A stretch of DNA of 64,000 bases from Pseudotamlana haliotis (GCF_008806375.1 NZ_WAAT01000004.1:124215-188214), one strand, 5' to 3'. Positions 51,740-61,343 are shown, counted from the first letter of the stretch. The notes: a model not told the origin generated them from the letters alone. Made by a program: numbers and translations.

Positions 51740-52681
51740 ATGAAAAAACACCCACTCCATATTACAAACGGCTCTGTACTCACCTCATTATTAGAAGAAT
51801 TAAAAATTGAAGGTGATTTTTTAACTTGGCAAGCCATGCTTTGCGAAGGCCCTACAATTGAAGCTGTTTTTTCAGAAGAATTCTTAAAAATTAGACGTGA
51901 GTATTTTAAGGATTTTTATGATGTTGAAGTGGACAACGAACTTATTCATACAGAATTAGATAAATTAAACCACACCGAAGATTATTCTGAAATCATACTA
52001 TGGTTTGAATACGATTTATTTTGCCACATCAATATGGTGGCCGTTATCAGTTTAATCAAACAAAAGAAAATTGATTTACCTATATATTTAATTTGTAGCG
52101 GACGAGAAAAAGGGAGTAAAACCTTAAAAGGCCTAGGAGAATTAAGCTCAGAACAACTAATGCAACATTACGAAGCTAAAGTTCTACTTAACGCTGACGA
52201 CCTCGAAATGGCAAGAAATGTTTGGAGTATTTACTGTGGTGTTGATCATAATTTACTTAAACCACTCATTGTAAAAAGTTCATCATTCGATTATTTAAGT
52301 AACTGCCTCAAAGCGCATTTAGAACGTTTTCCCGATGCTGTTACAGGCTTAAATGATATTGAAAAGAATATCCTTGAAATATTAAACACCTATAAAATCA
52401 CCTCTAAAAACCATCTATTAGGCTATATTCTTAATTATCAAGGGTATTTTGGTTATGGCGATTTTCAATTAAAACGTATTATTGATGAGTTGGCTGTATT
52501 TTACACGATTAAAGAAGATCATCTTGAATTAAATCGCAAAGGCTTGTTAGTACTTCAAAACCAACATAATTTTGCAGACGACATAGCAAACGGCATGACC
52601 TATGGAGGCGTAAAGAAAGCGGCATTTTACTTCAGTAAATCGGCAAATAAACTCATTAAAACCGTGCACTATGACGATTAA
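51740..52681 (+). CDS. DUF1835 family protein
   Basis: This 313-residue protein has the DUF1835 start LHITNGSVLTSLLEEL followed by WQAMLCEGP, the family's most conserved stretch, and a C-terminal helical DUF3658-like region. No signal peptide or catalytic motif is visible. Function is unknown. It overlaps the nucleoside phosphorylase gene by 11 bases (52671-52681), implying translational coupling. Confidence 0.8.
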   Translation: MKKHPLHITNGSVLTSLLEELKIEGDFLTWQAMLCEGPTIEAVFSEEFLKIRREYFKDFYDVEVDNELIHTELDKLNHTEDYSEIILWFEYDLFCHINMVAVISLIKQKKIDLPIYLICSGREKGSKTLKGLGELSSEQLMQHYEAKVLLNADDLEMARNVWSIYCGVDHNLLKPLIVKSSSFDYLSNCLKAHLERFPDAVTGLNDIEKNILEILNTYKITSKNHLLGYILNYQGYFGYGDFQLKRIIDELAVFYTIKEDHLELNRKGLLVLQNQHNFADDIANGMTYGGVKKAAFYFSKSANKLIKTVHYDD

Positions 52682-53546
52682 AGATTCTGAACTCATTTTA
52701 AATCCCGATGGTAGCATTTACCATTTGAATTTAAAACCCGAGCATATCGCAAATACCGTTATTTTAGTGGGCGACCAAGATCGTGTTGAGAAAATTTCTA
52801 AACATTTTGACACCATTGAATTTGAAACACAAAAACGCGAATTTAAAACACATACAGGAACTTATAAAGGGAAAGGTATTTCAGTGGTTTCAACAGGTAT
52901 TGGCCCCGATAACATCGATATTGTTTTAAATGAATTGGATGCCTTGGTTAATATTGATTTTGAAACACGCCAATCTAAAAAAGAAATCACTTCACTAGAT
53001 ATTATAAGAATTGGAACTTCAGGGTCTCTTCAAAAAAACATTCCTGTTGATGCTTTTGTATTAAGCACTTACGGCTTAGATATGAATGGGATGCTCCAAG
53101 CGTACCAAATAGGAAATATTTCAAACCCAAATATCGAAGAAGCCTTTATAAAACACACTAATTGGAGTGCTAACAAAGCCAAACCAATCGTCATTAAAGG
53201 AAGTGCTACTCTAGAAAAAAAACTAGAAAGCGAACTAACTCACAAGGGATTAACCGCTACTGCTGGCGGGTTTTATGGTCCGCAAGGACGTGTATTACGT
53301 CTAGCTGTTCAAGATCCTGATTTAAATGACAAGATGGACAATTTCAACTATAATGGAATTTGTATTTCAAACTTTGAAATGGAAACATCTGCCATATATG
53401 GATTATCGAAATTGCTTGGTCATGAGGCTCTTTCTCTAAATGCGATAATTGCTAATAGAGCAAATGGTACCTTTAGTAAAAACCCTGCTGCCGCTATTGA
53501 AAAACTTATTATTTACACTTTAAATAAGTTGGTAGCTTCAAATTAA
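52671..53546 (+). CDS. nucleoside phosphorylase (uridine phosphorylase-like)
   Basis: This 291-residue protein has the PNP/UDP phosphorylase fold: VILVGDQDRVEKISKHF at the start, VSTGIGPDNIDIVLNEL, a phosphate-binding region RIGTSGSLQ, and ISNFEMETSAIYGLSKLLGHE, where the glutamate (EMET) binds ribose. It splits nucleosides with phosphate in pyrimidine or purine salvage. The DUF1835 gene overlaps its start, and a GNAT gene follows after four bases. Confidence 0.88.
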   Translation: MTIKDSELILNPDGSIYHLNLKPEHIANTVILVGDQDRVEKISKHFDTIEFETQKREFKTHTGTYKGKGISVVSTGIGPDNIDIVLNELDALVNIDFETRQSKKEITSLDIIRIGTSGSLQKNIPVDAFVLSTYGLDMNGMLQAYQIGNISNPNIEEAFIKHTNWSANKAKPIVIKGSATLEKKLESELTHKGLTATAGGFYGPQGRVLRLAVQDPDLNDKMDNFNYNGICISNFEMETSAIYGLSKLLGHEALSLNAIIANRANGTFSKNPAAAIEKLIIYTLNKLVASN

Positions 53547-53550
53547 AAAC

Positions 53551-54120
53551 ATGAATTTAGATACTTTTTTTGCTTTAGAATTGATTCTTGAGAATCAAAC
53601 CGTTTTACTTCGTCCGCTCACCATTCAAGACATTGACAGCATAGAAACCATTAGTTATAATAAGGCACTAGGTGAATTTGGTGCTCGTGTAAAAAACAGA
53701 AGTGATTTGGAAGGCTATTTCGATTTCTGTTTAAATGCTAAAAAAACTAAAGAATTATATCCTTTAATCATTATTAACAAAGAAAATAACAAACCAATAG
53801 GTTTAACCATGTTTGGGAACATTAGTTTTTCTAGTAAAAGATTAGAAATTGGATGGACATGGATTGGCGAAAAATTTCAAGGAACAGGCATAAATGCCAT
53901 CTGTAAGGCGCTTTTACTTGACTATTGTTTTGATACTTTAAACTTAAGAAGAGTAGAATTTAAAATAGATATTCGTAATATAAAATCTCAAAAAGCTGTT
54001 GAAAAATTAGGTGCGGTAAAAGAAGGATTACTAAGGCATTATAACATCCAATCATACGGTGAAAGCGATGGCACCTACTTTTATAGCATCCTCAAGACTG
54101 AATGGAAAAAGAGTAATTGA
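53551..54120 (+). CDS. GNAT N-acetyltransferase (RimJ/RimL-like)
   Basis: This 189-residue protein has RimJ/RimL-type features: LRPLTIQDIDSIETI near the start, WTWIGEKFQGTGINA (acetyl-CoA loop, Q-x-x-G-x-G/N) and RRVEFKIDIRNIKSQKAVEKLGAVKEGLLR. Such enzymes acetylate N-terminal or small-molecule amines. It is four bases after the phosphorylase gene, and the binding-protein gene follows. Confidence 0.88.
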   Translation: MNLDTFFALELILENQTVLLRPLTIQDIDSIETISYNKALGEFGARVKNRSDLEGYFDFCLNAKKTKELYPLIIINKENNKPIGLTMFGNISFSSKRLEIGWTWIGEKFQGTGINAICKALLLDYCFDTLNLRRVEFKIDIRNIKSQKAVEKLGAVKEGLLRHYNIQSYGESDGTYFYSILKTEWKKSN

Positions 54121-54175
54121 TATTTTATTATCTTTAACGAGAAGCTTCAAATTAAAACTATCCCTCGAAACAAAT

Positions 54176-55030
54176 ATGAAAACAGTAAATATTGGCGGTG
54201 TTCCTGAGCATTTTAATTTAGCTTGGCATTTAACTATAGATTCAGGAGCATATGAAAAACAAGGCATTAACCTAAATTGGATAGATTATCCTGAAGGCAC
54301 AGGCGCCATGTGTAAAGCACTAAGGTCTGGTGAAATTGACATGGCTGTTATTCTAACTGAAGGCATTATTAAAGATATCATTGCAGGTAACCCAAGTAAA
54401 ATTATACAAACTTATGTGCAAACACCCTTGATTTGGGGCGTTCACGTTGCACAAAACTCCAATTATAAAACTTCTGAAGATTTAAAAGGTACAAAAGCCG
54501 CGATTAGTCGTTATGGATCAGGGTCACATTTAATGGCTTATGTTCATGCTAAAAATCATAATTGGGATTTAAAAACCGATTTAAATTTTGAAATTATTAA
54601 TGATTTAAATGGCGCTGTAAAAGGTTTAACTGAAGGTGATGCCGATTATTTTTTATGGGAAAAATTTATGACAAAACCACTGGTTGATCAAAAGGTCTTT
54701 AGACATATTGGTGACTGCCCTTCCCCCTGGCCTTGTTTCGTGATTGCTGCCCGTGAAGATTTTATTTCTAGTAACAGCTCAACAATAAAAAGCATTCTTA
54801 ATATTATTAACAATACGACTTCAGAGTTTAAAGATATTCCGAGTATCGATAAAACCATTGCGCACCAGTATAATCAAAAGATTGAAGATGTTCAAGACTG
54901 GCTAAAACTTACCGAGTCGTCACAGCAATTAACTGATGAAGCTACGGTGATTGAAGTTCAAAAACAATTGTTTGCTTTAGACATTATTCCTAAAACAGTA
55001 GATTATAACAAGTTAACGGCCTTAATTTAA
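54176..55030 (+). CDS. NMT1/nitrate-sulfonate-type binding protein without signal peptide
   Basis: I chose the ATG at 54176 (284 residues, MKTVNIGGVPEHFNLAW). An upstream ATG at 54059 overlaps the GNAT gene and adds no signal peptide. The protein has a type II periplasmic-binding fold like SsuA/ThiY (IDYPEGTGAMCKALRSGEID, AAISRYGSGSHLMAYVHA). ABC transporter genes and an export signal are both missing, so it is probably cytoplasmic and may sense or act on a small ligand. It ends the plus-strand run that started at 50443. Confidence 0.72.
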   Translation: MKTVNIGGVPEHFNLAWHLTIDSGAYEKQGINLNWIDYPEGTGAMCKALRSGEIDMAVILTEGIIKDIIAGNPSKIIQTYVQTPLIWGVHVAQNSNYKTSEDLKGTKAAISRYGSGSHLMAYVHAKNHNWDLKTDLNFEIINDLNGAVKGLTEGDADYFLWEKFMTKPLVDQKVFRHIGDCPSPWPCFVIAAREDFISSNSSTIKSILNIINNTTSEFKDIPSIDKTIAHQYNQKIEDVQDWLKLTESSQQLTDEATVIEVQKQLFALDIIPKTVDYNKLTALI

Positions 55031-55245
55031 ATCATTTAATAATCGCCTTGATTAGTCAGAAATAGATTCGAGACCTCTAAATTGTTGTTGAAAATGAAGA
55101 CATCTAATTAAATCAAGCTTCTATATAGTCTAGAATAGACTTCAATCATTATAATAAGTTAAAGATTACAAAACCAATCCACCTTAGAATATAATTCCTA
55201 CAAAAAAGGTGTTTTATCCGATTTTATGCCTCTTTATTCCAAATT

Positions 55246-55253
55246 TACGTTTG
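55246..55253 (+). promoter_or_regulatory. -7 box of the alginate lyase gene
   Basis: TACGTTTG fits TAnnTTTG exactly and lies 100 bases before the start. Transcription from it would run through the inverted-repeat operator candidate at 55293-55315. The rest of 55031-55352 shows no other feature. Confidence 0.45.
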
Positions 55254-55292
55254 GGAATGTAAGTTGATTTGTATAAATTCGCAAGCGTATAA

Positions 55293-55315
55293 TTGGTCAA
55301 CCAATTAGGTAAACC
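55293..55315. promoter_or_regulatory. paired TTGGT-ACC motifs upstream of alginate lyase
   Basis: TTGGTCAACCAA (55293-55304) is followed by GGTAAACC (55308-55315), with the repeats three bases apart. Both share the core GGTnnACC. The sites lie downstream of the probable promoter, fitting repression by a roadblock. The single site TGGTTAACCA at 28542 upstream of the secreted dehydrogenase shares this core. Confidence 0.45.
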
Positions 55316-55352
55316 AGTTACAACTAAATAAAACGACCTTAATCTAACAAAA

Positions 55353-56999
55353 ATGAAACAAAACTTACAAAACAATAGCATTCGTATGTTATTATGTTTG
55401 ATGTTTACTTTGGCAATTTCCCAAGTAAATGCTCAAGTGTCAGCAACACAAATCCCAGCAGATTTAATGAGAAACTGTAGCCAATGGAAAATCACTAAAC
55501 CAGATGGCTCTGAACAAAAACCTCTTTGTGAATACGACAATCAATCTTATTTCTACGTAAACGATACTGATGATGCTATCGTTTTTAAAGTAGAGATTGA
55601 CAACTCTAATGGCTCGACAGCTAATTCTAACTACATCCGCTCAGAACTACGTGAAAGATTACCTGATGGTAGTTTAGATGTGTATTGGACAACAGCTGGA
55701 AGGCATGTGATTTACGTTGAACAAGCTATTACACATTTACCAACTTACAAAAATCACTTAGTAGCCACTCAAATTCATGGTGATAAAGATGCTGGAATTG
55801 ATGATGCCATGGTATTGCGATTAGAAGGCAAACACTTATTCTTATCTTTTAACGGTGGAAAATTAAGAGAAGAGGTTACCATTAAAACAGATTACCAATT
55901 AGGAACAAAGCATGAAGTGATTTTTGAAGTGATTGACGGAAAACACTATTGCTACTACTCTGAAGCTGGTGGATTATTAGCTGCTTATGAAGCTGGAACG
56001 GCTTCACAATATCTTATAAAGACAGATAAAGACGATGATGGCAATACCATCCCTGAAAGAAATTACGTTATGGATATAACCTATGATCAGTCGTACTTTA
56101 AAGTTGGTAATTACACACAATCTAATTTAGGAAGAGAGGTTCAAGAAGCTGAAGATGACGGAGTAACTTATGATTATAACGCACCTAACTATGGTGAAGT
56201 TATTGTATATGATTTTAGTGTAAGACATGGCACCGATGTTGATGGTGGTGGTGTTGGTGGTGTTGATCCACCTGCTCCAGGTACGACAACCCCAAGAGCT
56301 GATGAAATTAACATTGTTCATGCTACAGCTTTAGGTACTGAAGTAGGCACTGACAAAGATTACGTTAGTCCGCATTACGCCTATGACGGCGTAGTTAGTA
56401 GCGGATACTACTGGACAGGAAATGCAAGTACTGAACCAGAAGTTTCAATTACATTAGATTTAGAATGTACTCGTGATTTAACAGAACTCGGACTTTATTT
56501 CTTAAAAGCAAATGAGAGAACCACTAATTTTGATGTGTCAGTATCTGAAGATGGGACAACCTTTACTAATGTTATTTTAGGCCAAGACAGTGCATCCTCA
56601 GGGCTTACCGTTGATGATGAACAACTTTTTGATTTAACAGGAAACAAAGGGCGTTATGTGAAAATCACAGGAAATGGTAATAGTGCGGGTTCTGGTTGGA
56701 CCAGTATTGCTGAAATTAGAATTTATGGTGATAATGCTGATTGCTCAACTTTAAGCACCAATGAAGTTTCCAGTCAAGAAGTGTTTTCATTATACCCTAA
56801 CCCTGCAAGCACCACAATAAATATTAAGAACTCCAGCGATTTTGACACCCTTACTATTTATAATTTAATAGGAAAAAGAGTGGCGACAAATGCTGTTCAG
56901 GGAAATTCAATTGATGTTTCTAACCTAAAAGCGGGTTTATATATATTCCAATTTACGGGACAAGCTAAAACAATTAATAAGCGCGTTGTTATCAAATAA
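55353..56999 (+). CDS. PL7 alginate lyase with F5/8C domain and type IX secretion tail
   Basis: This 548-residue protein has a signal peptide (about 1-28, VNAQ). The PL7 catalytic domain (about 30-295) carries the three family motifs: RSELRE (R-x-E-L-R), ATQIHG (Q-I-H) and SYFKVGNY (Y-F-K-x-G). A glycine/proline linker precedes a F5/8 type C (CBM32-like) carbohydrate-binding domain (about 318-467) and a type IX sorting domain (about 478-548, FSLYPNPASTTINIKN). It cleaves alginate outside the cell by beta-elimination. No other alginate genes (TonB/SusD pair, PL17) lie in the window, so it may be part of a dispersed regulon. Confidence 0.92.
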   Translation: MKQNLQNNSIRMLLCLMFTLAISQVNAQVSATQIPADLMRNCSQWKITKPDGSEQKPLCEYDNQSYFYVNDTDDAIVFKVEIDNSNGSTANSNYIRSELRERLPDGSLDVYWTTAGRHVIYVEQAITHLPTYKNHLVATQIHGDKDAGIDDAMVLRLEGKHLFLSFNGGKLREEVTIKTDYQLGTKHEVIFEVIDGKHYCYYSEAGGLLAAYEAGTASQYLIKTDKDDDGNTIPERNYVMDITYDQSYFKVGNYTQSNLGREVQEAEDDGVTYDYNAPNYGEVIVYDFSVRHGTDVDGGGVGGVDPPAPGTTTPRADEINIVHATALGTEVGTDKDYVSPHYAYDGVVSSGYYWTGNASTEPEVSITLDLECTRDLTELGLYFLKANERTTNFDVSVSEDGTTFTNVILGQDSASSGLTVDDEQLFDLTGNKGRYVKITGNGNSAGSGWTSIAEIRIYGDNADCSTLSTNEVSSQEVFSLYPNPASTTINIKNSSDFDTLTIYNLIGKRVATNAVQGNSIDVSNLKAGLYIFQFTGQAKTINKRVVIK

Positions 57000-57025
57000 T
57001 AAAACGCTTAATTAAAAAGTTAAAG

Positions 57026-57107
57026 AGGCTGTCTGAAAAGTAAGTTTTCTGTTATTCTGAAATCAATTCAGAATGACGAAATTAAATACTTTTCAGGCAG
57101 TTTTTTT
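57026..57107. repeat. inverted-repeat element, GGCTGTCT type, copy 3 (terminator)
   Basis: AGGCTGTCTGAAAAGTA (57026-57042) and TACTTTTCAGGCAG (57087-57100) are the outer arms. Inside, ATTCTGAA and TTCAGAAT pair around five bases. A run of seven T follows. It lies 27 bases after the alginate lyase stop and should stop its transcript. Confidence 0.75.
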
Positions 57108-57198
57108 GTTACCTAAAAACCTCCAAATGTTAATAAAACTCTAAAATACTATAGAGACTAGCTCAAATTATTACATTTGGAAAAATCCAAAATAAAAC

Positions 57199-58572
57199 AT
57201 GAAAAAACTACTACTTTTAGCTTTAGCTATCACTGCCTTTAGCTGTAACACCGAAAAAAAACCGAATTATGTTGTAATTTCAGGTAAAATCACCAATAAA
57301 TTACCCACCGAACTTTCTCTTAATACTCAAGATCGCTCTTTTAAAGAGCTATTTAATGTCGCAGCTGACGGCACTTTCTCAGACACTTTAACTGTTGAAG
57401 CTGGTTCTTACATATTATATGACACTAAAAACCCTGTTTTCCTTTACCTTGAACCAGGTTATAATATTAATATCAATTATGACACTAAAGATTTTCAAAA
57501 CTCTTTAGCTATTACAGGTGAAGGCGCTCCTGAAAACAATTATTTAATTGAAAAGATTAACAAAACACGTGAAATAGCAGGTGATAATGCTAGCTTGTAT
57601 AATTTATCTGAACAAGAATACAAAGACAAACAATTAGCTATAAAAGATTCTATATCAGTTTTACTACATAAAACAAAAGGTGTTTCTAAAAGCTTTATAA
57701 CAAAAGAAGAAAATGAATTACAATACGCTTATTTAGCGAGTTTAAACATTTACGAAAGAGCTCATGGCTACTTTACTAAAGACACAAATTTTAAAGTTTC
57801 TGAAGATTTCTTAAATGATTTTGAAGGATTTGACTATGCTAATGACGCAGACTATAAAGCATCTAAAAGTTATAAGAAAATTGTTGCCGACCACTATGCT
57901 TTAAAAATCAATAAATTGGTAACAAATGATAGCTTATCACAAGATGAGGCTTTTTTCCAGGTAGCTCGATCTATTCCTTCGGAAGAAATTAAAAACACGT
58001 TTTTATTTGATGTAGCCAACCAAACCATTGGACGCTCGAAAGATATTGAGGCTTTTTATAAAAATTACATGGAAGCTTCTACTAATGAAGAAAACAACAC
58101 TAAAATCACGGAGAAATACAATCAATTAACGGCTATAGCTAAAGGTAAACCTTCACCTAAATTTGTAGATTATGAAAACTACAATGGTGGTACAACATCT
58201 TTAGACGATTTAAAAGGTAAGTTTGTTTATATTGATGTTTGGGCTACATGGTGCGGACCATGTAAACGCGAAATACCATTCTTAAAAGAATTAGAAAAAG
58301 GCTATCACGATAAAAACATTGAGTTTGTAAGCCTTTCTATTGATAAAGTTTCAGATCGTGAGAAATGGAGAAAAATGATTGAATCTGAAAATTTACAAGG
58401 TGTTCAAATCTTAGCCGATAACGATTGGAAATCTCAATTTGTAAAAGATTACCAAATTCAAGGCATTCCAAGATTCATTTTATTGGATACCGAAGGAAAT
58501 ATTGTAGATGCAAATGCACCAAGACCATCAGATCCTAAATTGGGTGAATTATTAACTGAATTGAATATATAA
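57199..58572 (+). CDS. TlpA-like thiol:disulfide lipoprotein
   Basis: This 457-residue protein has a lipobox (AFSC, cysteine 16). Residues 25-110 look like a DUF4369-type beta domain, followed by a helical middle (about 115-310). The C-terminal thioredoxin-like TlpA/AhpC domain (318-457) has active site C352-G-P-C355 (WATWCGPCKRE) and the cis-proline loop QGIPRFILLD. It probably keeps envelope thiols reduced, for example in cytochrome c maturation or outer-membrane protein folding. The gene is monocistronic, ending at the terminator at 58607-58653. Confidence 0.9.
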   Translation: MKKLLLLALAITAFSCNTEKKPNYVVISGKITNKLPTELSLNTQDRSFKELFNVAADGTFSDTLTVEAGSYILYDTKNPVFLYLEPGYNININYDTKDFQNSLAITGEGAPENNYLIEKINKTREIAGDNASLYNLSEQEYKDKQLAIKDSISVLLHKTKGVSKSFITKEENELQYAYLASLNIYERAHGYFTKDTNFKVSEDFLNDFEGFDYANDADYKASKSYKKIVADHYALKINKLVTNDSLSQDEAFFQVARSIPSEEIKNTFLFDVANQTIGRSKDIEAFYKNYMEASTNEENNTKITEKYNQLTAIAKGKPSPKFVDYENYNGGTTSLDDLKGKFVYIDVWATWCGPCKREIPFLKELEKGYHDKNIEFVSLSIDKVSDREKWRKMIESENLQGVQILADNDWKSQFVKDYQIQGIPRFILLDTEGNIVDANAPRPSDPKLGELLTELNI

Positions 58573-58606
58573 TTAGACGTTAATTTCTAGTTTTTATAAA
58601 TTATAA

Positions 58607-58653
58607 AGGCTGTTTTATAGGTGATATTTCATCTTTAAAACAGCTTTTTTTTT
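58607..58653 (+). terminator. intrinsic terminator after the TlpA-like gene
   Basis: GCTGTTTTA (58609-58617) pairs with TAAAACAGC (58636-58644) around an 18-base loop, followed by nine T. It lies about 35 bases after the stop and faces the convergent molybdopterin oxidoreductase gene. Confidence 0.85.
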
Positions 58654-58712
58654 ATGCAATAAAATGGTTCCTTCTGTAAATAACAAACGGTTACCATCAC
58701 TCCATCTTTAAT

Positions 58713-60893
58713 TTACACCTTTGCTACTTGAACACGACAATCCTGAAGGGCCGCACCTCCACCCCATTTCTTTATGTCCGTCAATAAGTCATCTGTAAGG
58801 TTGTTGGATGCCTGGCCACCTTTAACCAATGAAGGCCAAAATCCATGTGGCATGCATACTACACCTGGACGAACGCTTAACGTTACTTTAGCTTCTAGAA
58901 TTACTTTGCCACGCTGATTGAATGCCATCAATTCATCTCCATTTTGGATGTCTCTTATTTTTGCATCAACCGGATGTATGTCAAGCCATAGACGACCTTC
59001 TTTTTCCTGGAGGTGCTTGACATTAGCGAGCGAGGAGTTATGAAATCCTTTCGTATTCTTAATTGTCAATAGCTGCAGTGGATAATCGTTCTTATCTCCT
59101 TCCGTGTAGACCACCTTCTTGTAAGCTGGAAGACCGCTACTTGGACTAATAAATTCGCATTTGCCACTAGCTGTTCCAAAGTTACCTTTTGCATGAGGTA
59201 AAAATGGTTCAGGAATCTTATAACGAACCCAACCATTTTTTTGCATATACTCAAAATCAACTCCCTCTAAATAGGGATGGTCAGTATCAAAAGCTGATTT
59301 TACAATATCCTTGTCGGTTTCTTTGAAGCACGCCTCGGTATAACCCATTTCCTGTGCCATCAAACGGAAGAATTCGCTATTAGGCTTAGCATCACCCCGC
59401 GGTGCAATTGCTGGTTGATTAATGTTGACATACACTTGTCCCCAAGAATCCCCAATATCCCAATGCTCAAGCTGTGTTGTAGCAGGGAATAAATAGTCTG
59501 CATACTTTGCAGTCTCGGTCATGAAATGCTCTAATACCACCGTCAGTAAGTCCTCGCGCTCAAGTCCTTTTTTTGTCAGGTTTGCATTGGGTGTTGTAAC
59601 CATCGGATTTGAATTATAAATAAACACCGATTTTATTTTGGGATTAAGGTCGGGGTTATTGAGCAGTTGTCCAATCTGAACCATATTGAGTTTACGCTTT
59701 GGTTGTGTTGGCATTTGACGATGATAGTTTAACCTTTCCCAATTGAGAGCCTGACCACTTATCTCAAAAGTCAAATGCATCAAACCTCCACCCTGTTTAC
59801 GCCACGCTCCAGTTAACGATGGTAAAATTGCCACTGCTCTGGTAGCGTCTCCTCCATTGTAATTGTGTTCAATCCCCACAAGAATACGGATCAATGAAGG
59901 GTCGCCTTTGGCATACTCATGGGCCAATTGAATAATATCCTCTTCCAGCAAACTTGTTATACCTGAAACGCTTTTAGGATCGTAGAGTTTGACATGTTCT
60001 TCTAATTCTTTATACCCCGAGGTGTAATTATCAATATAATCTTGATCTACCAGACCTTCATGAATTATCACATGCATCATTCCCAAAGCCAATGCGACAT
60101 CTGTACCAGGTAATGGCTGTATGTGCCAGTCGGCTTCTTTGGCTGTAGCCGAAACAAAAGGATCTATCACAATAATTTTCGCTCCAGCTTCCCTTGCTTT
60201 TAAAACGAAAGGCCATTGATGCACATTTGAATTTTTAGTATTTGTACCCCACAGGATTATATATCTACTATAAACCATATCTTCCGGAAGCACTCCCAGC
60301 ACAGTACCGTTTACTTCAAAGTTGGCGGGAATCACAGCACCTCCACAAATCGTATGGGCAATATTAGAAGCTTCCATTCTGGCAAAAAAGCGGCTACTCA
60401 TTACGGTTTTTTGCACGATACTTTGTGTGCCCATATATCCATGAGAAAGGACTGATTCACTGCCGTGCTTGGCAATCGTTTCTTTGAGTTGAACTCCCAC
60501 TTCACTGATGGCCTGTTTCCAACTAATAGGTTCAAATTTCCCTTCTCCTTTTTCACCTACTCGCTTCATCGGGGTGAGCAACCTATCGGGGTGATAAGTA
60601 ATATCTTCAGGAAAGGTTTCCATCTTAACACACAGCTTACCTGCTGTAAAGGGATTCTCCTTGTCACCACCAAAAGAAACAATTTTACCATTTTGTACCT
60701 TTACTTCCCAACTACAGGAATCAGGACAGTCTCTTGGACATACACCATGAAAATTGGAAGCTTCTAAATAATTAACGCTAGTTGAGCCGAACATAATATT
60801 AGGTAAACCAGAAACTAAGGGAGCACTAGCAATACATTTAACTCCTAGCTCAACAAACTTACGCCGTGTCATCTCATTTTTTTTCTCACCCAT
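58713..60893 (-). CDS. TAT-exported molybdopterin oxidoreductase, orphan catalytic subunit
   Basis: This 726-residue protein starts with a twin-arginine signal (R10-R11 in TRRKFVELG, then a hydrophobic segment). The [4Fe-4S] cysteines are C52, C56, C60 and C88 (VCPRDCPDSC ... GKLCVK). The following domains match the DMSO reductase superfamily, with a likely molybdenum-ligand cysteine in HTICGGAV. This group includes thiosulfate, polysulfide, tetrathionate and arsenate-type enzymes. No ferredoxin-like or membrane-anchor subunit genes are next to it, unlike most members. It acts in the periplasm with an unknown electron partner. Confidence 0.85.
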   Translation of the reverse strand: MGEKKNEMTRRKFVELGVKCIASAPLVSGLPNIMFGSTSVNYLEASNFHGVCPRDCPDSCSWEVKVQNGKIVSFGGDKENPFTAGKLCVKMETFPEDITYHPDRLLTPMKRVGEKGEGKFEPISWKQAISEVGVQLKETIAKHGSESVLSHGYMGTQSIVQKTVMSSRFFARMEASNIAHTICGGAVIPANFEVNGTVLGVLPEDMVYSRYIILWGTNTKNSNVHQWPFVLKAREAGAKIIVIDPFVSATAKEADWHIQPLPGTDVALALGMMHVIIHEGLVDQDYIDNYTSGYKELEEHVKLYDPKSVSGITSLLEEDIIQLAHEYAKGDPSLIRILVGIEHNYNGGDATRAVAILPSLTGAWRKQGGGLMHLTFEISGQALNWERLNYHRQMPTQPKRKLNMVQIGQLLNNPDLNPKIKSVFIYNSNPMVTTPNANLTKKGLEREDLLTVVLEHFMTETAKYADYLFPATTQLEHWDIGDSWGQVYVNINQPAIAPRGDAKPNSEFFRLMAQEMGYTEACFKETDKDIVKSAFDTDHPYLEGVDFEYMQKNGWVRYKIPEPFLPHAKGNFGTASGKCEFISPSSGLPAYKKVVYTEGDKNDYPLQLLTIKNTKGFHNSSLANVKHLQEKEGRLWLDIHPVDAKIRDIQNGDELMAFNQRGKVILEAKVTLSVRPGVVCMPHGFWPSLVKGGQASNNLTDDLLTDIKKWGGGAALQDCRVQVAKV

Positions 60894-61343
60894 AACCTAA
60901 ATTATTTAGTTTCTACTAATTAAAACACCAGTTTACTGACAATCAATCATTTAAAATACAAAATATAAAAATGAATTTCAGTTTTTTTATGTAAAGATTC
61001 AATTGAAAGTGTTCTTTTTACAGGGATAGTACAAAACGTTAAGCCTAATTACAAAAGTTAATTAACAGTAATTTACTGTGAAATTCACACCTTAAACTAA
61101 CAATTATTTCAAGTGTTTTATATCAAGCAATTTTATTTATTTAAGACTTTGATTGAACTAACAATAAATTGGATAGGCCTTGCCTTGGTTGAGTTCACAT
61201 ATGGACCTAACAATTTATTTTTCTGGGAGTTTAATTACATGATGATAATCTCAAACCCTCTAGTAATTTATACTAAAACACTTATAGAAATACCCAAAAG
61301 TACTAAGGACTAATTTTGAAATTATTATTTCAACTTAGACTGA
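60894..61343. other. gene-free stretch upstream of the molybdopterin enzyme and downstream of the NAD(P)HX repair gene
   Basis: These 450 bases are AT-rich and hold no ORF with recognisable sequence. A 66-codon open frame at 61113-61313 has no known motif or good start signal and is not called. The stretch should contain the promoter of the molybdopterin enzyme, but I see no perfect TAnnTTTG box near its start. Confidence 0.5.

Noticed and set aside
61113-61313. 66-codon open frame in the gene-free stretch 60894-61343
   Set aside because: No family resemblance, no signal peptide with a following domain, and low-complexity AT-rich sequence.
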